A stretch of 33,485 bases of DNA from a virus. This document shows positions 29,519 to 33,485 of the stretch, one piece after another. Numbering within the stretch: the stretch's first letter is position 1; each line of letters starts with the position of its first letter. The notes beneath the pieces were generated by a model that saw only the letters and a list, made by a program, of their open reading frames with translations, did no database searches and had not been told where the DNA came from. A program made the translations under genes and the position numbers. Where the stretch lies: positions 1 through 33,485 of the IMG/VR virus record IMGVR_UViG_3300042869_001541; one strand, 5' to 3'.

Positions 29519-29647
29519 GGCGGCTTGTTATTGGCTTATTGCCAACTCTTTCAAAAAACCAATCGCAAATGATGCAGATAAAGCTTGGCTTCACTGGGAA
29601 TCAGAGCGTTCATAGGAACGTCATCAACAACCCAAGGAGCTTTGCAA

Positions 29648-29854
29648 ATGACCTACACCACACAGTTCACCGTCGATGAGGTCGGGTTCATCCAGATCGC
29701 ACTAACCAAGGTGCTGGCAGCCGCCGCACGCGGCGAACTTGACCTCAACCTGCTGGCCCGCGAGGAGCTGGCCTCACGCGGCCTTAACACACAAGGCGAG
29801 TGGGTCGGCTTTGACCGCGCTCGCCAGATTCACAAGGTGGGGGGAGCCAAGTGA
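29648..29854 (+). CDS. Small hypothetical phage protein
   Basis: 68 residues from ATG 29648 (AAGGAG 8 nt upstream). Helical, with F-I-Q-I-A-L-T-K-V-L-A-A-A-A-R-G-E-L-D-L-N and L-A-S-R-G-L-N-T-Q-G-E-W-V-G-F. I know similar small proteins from proteobacterial prophages but no function. It is the first of three plus-strand genes coupled by stop/start overlaps. Confidence 0.72.
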   Translation: MTYTTQFTVDEVGFIQIALTKVLAAAARGELDLNLLAREELASRGLNTQGEWVGFDRARQIHKVGGAK

Positions 29855-30042
29855 TGGACGCCAAAACATTGGAGCGTCTGCTCAACCAAATCGCCGCAGA
29901 ACATCTGCACATCGACACGCTGGCAACACGCAACAGCGACCGACTGGACTTTCATGAAGTCAGCGTCTGGGGCCTCAAAGAAGCCCTGCAAGCCGCATTC
30001 ACGGCTGGCCAGCAATCCAAACAAACAACTCAACCAAACTGA
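29854..30042 (+). CDS. DUF6900-like small protein
   Basis: 62 residues; ATG 29854 overlaps the preceding TGA (TGATG) and has GGGGGAG upstream. I-A-A-E-H-L-H-I-D-T-L-A-T-R-N-S-D-R-L-D-F-H-E-V-S-V-W-G-L-K-E-A-L is the core of the DUF6900 family, seen in phages and mobile elements. The family function is unknown. Confidence 0.78.
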   Translation: MDAKTLERLLNQIAAEHLHIDTLATRNSDRLDFHEVSVWGLKEALQAAFTAGQQSKQTTQPN

Positions 30043-30056
30043 TGTCGGAGATCAAC

Positions 30057-30530
30057 ATGAAACTCACACCCAGCCAAACCTTGCTTCTCAACGCTGCAGG
30101 CAGCCATCCTCAGCATGTGTTGACCGACTTCCCGCCCAACCTCAAAGGTGGTGCGTTGATCAAGGTGCTGACCAGCCTTGGCAATGAAGGCCTGATCCGC
30201 CCGCACAGCAAAGGCGCTGCGGGTTCAACCCGCTTTGCCCTCACCACCGCAGGGTTGAAGGCCATTGGCATTGAGCCACCGGTCAAATCCAAACGCGAAG
30301 GTAGCAAGCAGTCGGTGCTCATCGATCTGATGAAGCGCCCAGAAGGTGCAACCCTTCCGCAAATGGTGGAGGCCACAGGCTGGCAAGCGCACACGGTGCG
30401 CGGATGCATGGCCGGGACTTTGAAAAAGAAACTGGGCCTGACCATCGACTCCGTCAAGGAGAGCGGTGGTGAGCGGGTCTACAGGGTCTCACCCTCCAGC
30501 TCGCTCCCCACAACATCAAAAACAGACTGA
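30057..30530 (+). CDS. DUF3489 domain protein
   Basis: 157 residues from ATG 30057 (GGAG 6 nt upstream); a coupled ATG at 30042 is the alternative. The N-terminal half looks like a winged-helix regulator (L-L-N-A-A-G-S-H-P, L-T-S-L-G-N-E-G-L-I). The C-terminal half is DUF3489: L-M-K-R-P-E-G-A-T-L-P-Q-M-V-E-A-T-G-W, T-V-R-G, then G-T-L-K-K-K-L-G-L and G-G-E-R-V-Y-R-V. It is likely a DNA-binding protein. Its 3' end overlaps the convergent methyltransferase gene by 52 nt. Confidence 0.85.
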   Translation: MKLTPSQTLLLNAAGSHPQHVLTDFPPNLKGGALIKVLTSLGNEGLIRPHSKGAAGSTRFALTTAGLKAIGIEPPVKSKREGSKQSVLIDLMKRPEGATLPQMVEATGWQAHTVRGCMAGTLKKKLGLTIDSVKESGGERVYRVSPSSSLPTTSKTD

Positions 30531-31762
30531 CCTTGCGGCGCAAGATCTGAAAACACAGAGCCATCCGATTCACGGGTGGCTTTCTGTCCTGTGAAGTCCT
30601 CCCAGCGCTTGACGATCACGTCCACATACTTGGGATCCATCTCCATGAGTCGTGCCTGTCGATTGGTTTTTTCGCAGGCAATAAGCGTGGTGCCAGAGCC
30701 GCCAAACAAGTCGATCACGATGTCACGCGTCTTCGATGAGTTCTTAATGGCACGCTCTACCAACTCCACCGGTTTCATCGTCGGGTGCAGGTCGTTCACG
30801 CGAGGCTTGTTGTAATTCCAAATGTCTGACTGGTCGCGGTCGCCGCACCAGAAGTGTTTAGCCCCGTCCTTCCATCCGTAAAGGATGGGCTCGTACTGGC
30901 GCTGGTAGTCGGCGCGACCGAGTGTGAAAGTGTTCTTGGCCCAGATCACAAATGTCGACCACTTGCCACCCGCATCAAGCCAGGCTTTTTGCAGTGTGTG
31001 CAACTCGGATGAGCTCATGCACACGTAGCAGGCACCTTTGGTGACTACCAACAAGTTGACACAGGCGTCATAAAGGAACTTGTAGAACCCGTCACCGAGC
31101 GCATCGTTCATGATGCGGCGGTCCTTGCCGCGCATCTTGTCTTTGGCGTTGTTGCCGTAGTCCACGTTGTAGGGTGGATCAGTGAACGCCATGTCGGCGA
31201 GTTGACCGTTCATGAGGCGCTCGACATCTGAGAGCACTGTGGAGTCACCACACAGCAAACGGTGCTGACCCAAGACCCACACATCACCTGTTTTGGAAAC
31301 AGGTTCGGCTGGCAATTCGGGGACTGCATCGTCCTCGGTCAGGCCCGTGGTGTCGCCGTCGCCATTGAGCAAACGCTCGAGTTCTTCGTCACCAAAGCCC
31401 ATCAACTCCAGATTGAAGTCAGCCTCATCGAGTTCGGCAATCTCAAGCTTGAGCAACTCTTCGTCCCAGCCAGCGTTTGCAGCGATGCGGTTGTCGGCCA
31501 GGATGTAGGCTTTCTTTTGAATTGCAGTGAGGTGGCCCAGCTCAATCACGGGCACTTGTGTCAGTGCAAGTTTGCGCGCAGCAGCCAAGCGGCCATGCCC
31601 TGCGATCACGCCTTTTTCGCCGTCTGTCAGGATGGGATTGGTAAAACCAAACTCGGAGATGGATGCGGCAATTTGTGCCACCTGGTCTTCGCTGTGGGTG
31701 CGGGCGTTTCGCGCATACGGGATGAGCGAATCCACCGGGACCATTCGGATCTCGGGTGTCAT
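30479..31762 (-). CDS. ParB-domain DNA adenine/cytosine-N4 methyltransferase
   Basis: 427 residues from ATG 31762 (a TTG at 31768 is possible; no strong Shine-Dalgarno). Residues 1-~120 are a ParB/sulfiredoxin-like domain (G-F-T-N-P-I-L, G-V-I-A-G-H-G-R-L-A-A-A). The rest is a beta-class amino-methyltransferase: F-T-D-P-P-Y-N-V-D-Y (catalytic DPPY, about 200-209) and then D-L-F-G-G-S-G-T-T near the C-terminus for SAM binding. Such fusions are common in prophages as solitary methylases without a nuclease and may protect phage DNA. None of the flanking genes looks like a partner restriction enzyme. Confidence 0.92.
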   Translation of the reverse strand: MTPEIRMVPVDSLIPYARNARTHSEDQVAQIAASISEFGFTNPILTDGEKGVIAGHGRLAAARKLALTQVPVIELGHLTAIQKKAYILADNRIAANAGWDEELLKLEIAELDEADFNLELMGFGDEELERLLNGDGDTTGLTEDDAVPELPAEPVSKTGDVWVLGQHRLLCGDSTVLSDVERLMNGQLADMAFTDPPYNVDYGNNAKDKMRGKDRRIMNDALGDGFYKFLYDACVNLLVVTKGACYVCMSSSELHTLQKAWLDAGGKWSTFVIWAKNTFTLGRADYQRQYEPILYGWKDGAKHFWCGDRDQSDIWNYNKPRVNDLHPTMKPVELVERAIKNSSKTRDIVIDLFGGSGTTLIACEKTNRQARLMEMDPKYVDVIVKRWEDFTGQKATRESDGSVFSDLAPQGQSVFDVVGSELEGETL

Positions 31763-31847
31763 TGGCAAGCTTTCGGGTTGGAGCGCAGCGTGTAAGTCGA
31801 CCGGTAGCGGGTACTTGCAAGCGCGATAGATGTGAGAGGTGAAGACC

Positions 31848-31885
31848 CAAACAAAACGCCCACAAGGCGTAAACCGTGTGGGCGT
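31848..31885 (-). terminator. Rho-independent terminator after the RuvC-DUF6456 genes
   Basis: On the minus strand ACGCCCACA (31885-31877) pairs with TGTGGGCGT (31864-31856) across a 12-nt loop, followed by TTTGTTT. It is about 65 nt past the DUF6456 stop and would separate it from the methyltransferase gene. The 31769-31950 interval holds no other feature I can support. Confidence 0.75.
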
Positions 31886-31950
31886 AATTTGAGTGATTAG
31901 CAGAATGCTACCTCTTCGATATATACCGCGTCAATAGGTTATTTGATGAT

Positions 31951-32472
31951 TTATCGCGAGTACCCGTAATGCACCGCCAACACCCCCAAAGCGCCAACCA
32001 AAATACCCTTGGCTTCATATTGATTGAGTGATCGTCCGTTCCACCCTTCTTGGGCAGACCACTCCTTCACGCTTTGTCCCAAACCGGCCACGTGCCAGAC
32101 AGCGCAACCACCGGGGCTGCTGATACCGCCCACCGCATCGAGCGCCTCACCTAACCGCTTTCTGGCCCAAGCACAGCGCTCAGTCATCGTGTCCTGCCAA
32201 TGACCGCCAGGAATGCGATCAAGCGGTGGAGAGCCCGCTGAACTTAGCTGAGCAAAGACAAATGTGCGAGAGAAGTCCTGACCCGCATCGTGCATCTGTG
32301 CCGTGATCGCGCCGTTGCGCATCAAAAGACCGAGCGAGTCGACAGTCCGAAAATGCTCGGTGCGAAAGCTGGTGCCTTCCTCCGCCTCACTGATCCACTC
32401 ACCAACCCGACCGCCGGGCAGACTTACCAAAGTGCCATGGGTCAATGGCTGTGCAACTTGCTTTTTAGCCAT
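31951..32472 (-). CDS. DUF6456 domain protein
   Basis: 173 residues; ATG 32472 has a strong AAGGAGG 7 nt upstream. The C-terminal half is a helical domain with R-N-G-A-I-T-A-Q-M-H-D-A-G, L-G-E-A-L-D-A-V-G-G, S-P-G-G-C-A-V-W-H-V-A-G-L-G and V-G-A-L-G-V-L-A-V-H-Y-G, as in the DUF6456 family of phages and alpha/betaproteobacteria. The family is often near replication or recombination genes; a DNA-binding role is likely but unproven. Overlaps the RuvC-like gene by 8 nt. Confidence 0.8.
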   Translation of the reverse strand: MAKKQVAQPLTHGTLVSLPGGRVGEWISEAEEGTSFRTEHFRTVDSLGLLMRNGAITAQMHDAGQDFSRTFVFAQLSSAGSPPLDRIPGGHWQDTMTERCAWARKRLGEALDAVGGISSPGGCAVWHVAGLGQSVKEWSAQEGWNGRSLNQYEAKGILVGALGVLAVHYGYSR

Positions 32473-33007
32473 GGCGCACCTCCTTGCTCAAGGCGGGATC
32501 CGTACCCTGCGCCAGCGCCCAGTGCAAGAGCGCAAGAGCATCCGCCTCGTTGTCGTCGGTGACCGGGTGGCCCAGCGCTTTCATGGCCGCAATCACCTCG
32601 GCCTTGCCCGCGTTGCCCTTGCCAGTGGCATGGCGTTTGATGGTGCCCACAGGCACACCTTGGTACGGTATCTGGTGACGCTCACACCATGCGGTCAGCG
32701 TGGCCAGCAAGCCGCCGTAAACGTGCGCCGCATCTACGCCAAGGTGACAACGCACCTCTTCAAAGTAAACGGCTCCAATGGCCGCTGAATCGGTTGGTGC
32801 GTCACTCTCTGAGCCACTCAAGGCGAGCATGTCATCGAGCCAACGTCCAAAGCGCAGATAGCGCATGCCACCGCCTTCAAAGCGCTGGGACTTGAAGCTC
32901 ACGAAGCCATGCGCCACAGGACCGTTTGCCGAGCGCAGCGCCCAGCCGGTGGTCGTGCCCAGGTCAAGAGCCAGGATGACGAGGCGTGGGGTTGGTTTGT
33001 TATTCAT
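32465..33007 (-). CDS. RuvC-like Holliday junction resolvase
   Basis: 180 residues from ATG 33007 (GGAGG 9 nt upstream). RNase-H-like fold: L-A-L-D-L-G-T-T-T-G-W-A (first catalytic Asp), V-Y-F-E-E-V (Glu, near residue 82) and D-D-N-E-A-D-A-L-A-L (final Asp pair), with G-T-I-K-R-H-A-T-G-K-G-N-A-G-K before the last. This is the phage-type RuvC, which resolves branched DNA before packaging. Coupled to DUF6456. Confidence 0.9.
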   Translation of the reverse strand: MNNKPTPRLVILALDLGTTTGWALRSANGPVAHGFVSFKSQRFEGGGMRYLRFGRWLDDMLALSGSESDAPTDSAAIGAVYFEEVRCHLGVDAAHVYGGLLATLTAWCERHQIPYQGVPVGTIKRHATGKGNAGKAEVIAAMKALGHPVTDDNEADALALLHWALAQGTDPALSKEVRHG

Positions 33008-33009
33008 CA

Positions 33010-33406
33010 GGGATTTCCTCCAAGGGTTCGTACAAGTTTTCTTGTGCGACCTGGAGGAGCACTGGCACCAAAGCCGTGTCAGGGCGGGTGCGGCTCCCTC
33101 ATGTCTGTCATTTCCGATTTTTTCAATCGGATGCGGTTATCAGGGCTTACAAAAAGTCTTCAACAGATGACGGGGCTTATTTCAATACTTCATCTTTCAA
33201 ACGTGGAGTCCGGGTCTGGTGGGGTACTTATTTCAATACTTCTTCTTTCAATATATATACCTATGTCTCTCTCTGACCACCTCCAGGGCAGGCGTTTCGC
33301 GCGCGCGAGGATTTTTGGGTGCGTATAGCGACCCCTGTATTTATTTGTATATAGAGGCACCCCCTTTGAAAGAAGGTCGTAATTGAAAGAAGTCCTCATA
33401 GACCGT
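33010..33406. other. Repeat-rich non-coding region
   Basis: About 400 bp with no convincing gene. It holds a direct repeat pair (33176-33200, 33227-33251), two inverted short copies (33366-33375, 33383-33392), a GCGCGCGCG run near 33299-33307 and AT-rich TATATATA stretches. Such a mix fits a regulatory or replication-origin region. The only ORF through it (33190-33465, minus) has a protein with no family features. Confidence 0.4.
33176..33251 (+). repeat. Direct repeat pair with TTGAAAGAAG half-sites
   Basis: Two 25-nt copies, 33176-33200 and 33227-33251, differ at one base (position 17, A or T). They start CTTATTTCAATACTTC and end TCTTTCAA, and their starts are 51 nt apart. The reverse complement of the end, TTGAAAGAAG, recurs at 33366-33375 and 33383-33392. 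The arrangement suggests protein-binding sites. Confidence 0.6.
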
Positions 33407-33484
33407 TCACTGTTCAGTTGGGACATCATTTCCCGCCAGCTTGATCCACTGGCTGGGTCTGCCACCCGTTGGCATGGCGAACAC
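33407..33484 (-). CDS. C-terminal fragment of an upstream minus-strand gene
   Basis: From the right edge one frame reads 25 codons to TGA (33407-33409), containing G-G-R-P-S-Q-W-I-K-L. A GGRPS-x-W ending is often seen at the C-terminus of phage primase/helicase or replication proteins. Another frame gives a 19-codon tail ending at 33428, so the frame choice is uncertain. Confidence 0.35.
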   Translation of the reverse strand: MFAMPTGGRPSQWIKLAGNDVPTEQ

Positions 33485-33485
33485 C

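Noticed and set aside
30479-31762. Type II restriction-modification system
   Set aside because: Only the methyltransferase is seen; neighbours show no restriction nuclease, so it is called a solitary methylase.
33176-33251. CRISPR-like repeat pair
   Set aside because: Only two direct copies, no regular spacer series, no cas genes; the 26-nt gap alone is not enough.
33190-33465. 91-codon minus-strand ORF in the repeat region
   Set aside because: No ribosome site, no family pattern, and it runs through the direct repeats and into the better-supported gene end at 33407.

Overview
The window is mostly a siphovirus-type prophage in a proteobacterium, most likely a betaproteobacterium of the Burkholderiales. 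I base that on mid-50s GC by eye, codon use and gene style. I cannot name a species. Nearly all genes lie on the minus strand, so phage morphogenesis reads from right to left. No integrase, repressor, rRNA or tRNA gene is seen.

Accessory region (1-5.1 kb). The 3' end of a helix-turn-helix gene is followed by a compact, AT-richer island. At its centre is a sigma-54 enhancer-binding protein (2413-3972, -) whose N-terminus looks like a CARF/RtcR-type ligand sensor. Downstream lies a GG-N10-GC sigma-54 promoter (2317-2333), with a 16-nt inverted repeat about 100 bp further upstream that could be the activator site. The promoter precedes a three-gene operon (2284 to 326). Its first protein has a uracil-DNA-glycosylase-like motif order and ends in a 66-residue module. 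The same module, about 70% identical, ends a divergently transcribed coiled-coil protein on the other side of the regulator (4102-5130, +). I read this as a candidate inducible defence or nucleic-acid-stress system that I do not recognise.

Lysis and tail-fibre region (5.4-12.2 kb). This holds a GH24 lysozyme, a 3TM holin, a DUF6127 membrane protein, a terminator, and then an unusual operon. A small tail-fibre-like protein ending in a run of Cys (NCNCNCDCCC) is followed by an Ig-like protein, an HxE...H 2OG-Fe(II) oxygenase-like protein and a radical SAM/SPASM enzyme. This looks like peptide-modification machinery aimed at a virion tail protein. Upstream are a fibre with a duplicated 112-residue module and small fibre or baseplate proteins.

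Tail and head region (12.2-29.5 kb). In minus-strand order from the right: HNH endonuclease, P27-type small terminase, large terminase, HK97-type portal, S49 protease, HK97 major capsid, an unknown capsid-associated protein, gp6-like connector, head closure, HK97 gp10, DUF3168, tail tube, tail chaperones G and GT (with an A AAA AAC slippery heptamer), tape measure, two tail-tip proteins, a GNAT protein and a J-like tip protein.

Right end (29.6-33.5 kb). Three small plus-strand genes (one DUF6900-like, one DUF3489) converge on a ParB/DNA-methyltransferase fusion. Next come DUF6456 and RuvC-like resolvase genes, then about 400 bp of repeat-rich DNA with no convincing gene, and the tail of another minus-strand gene.
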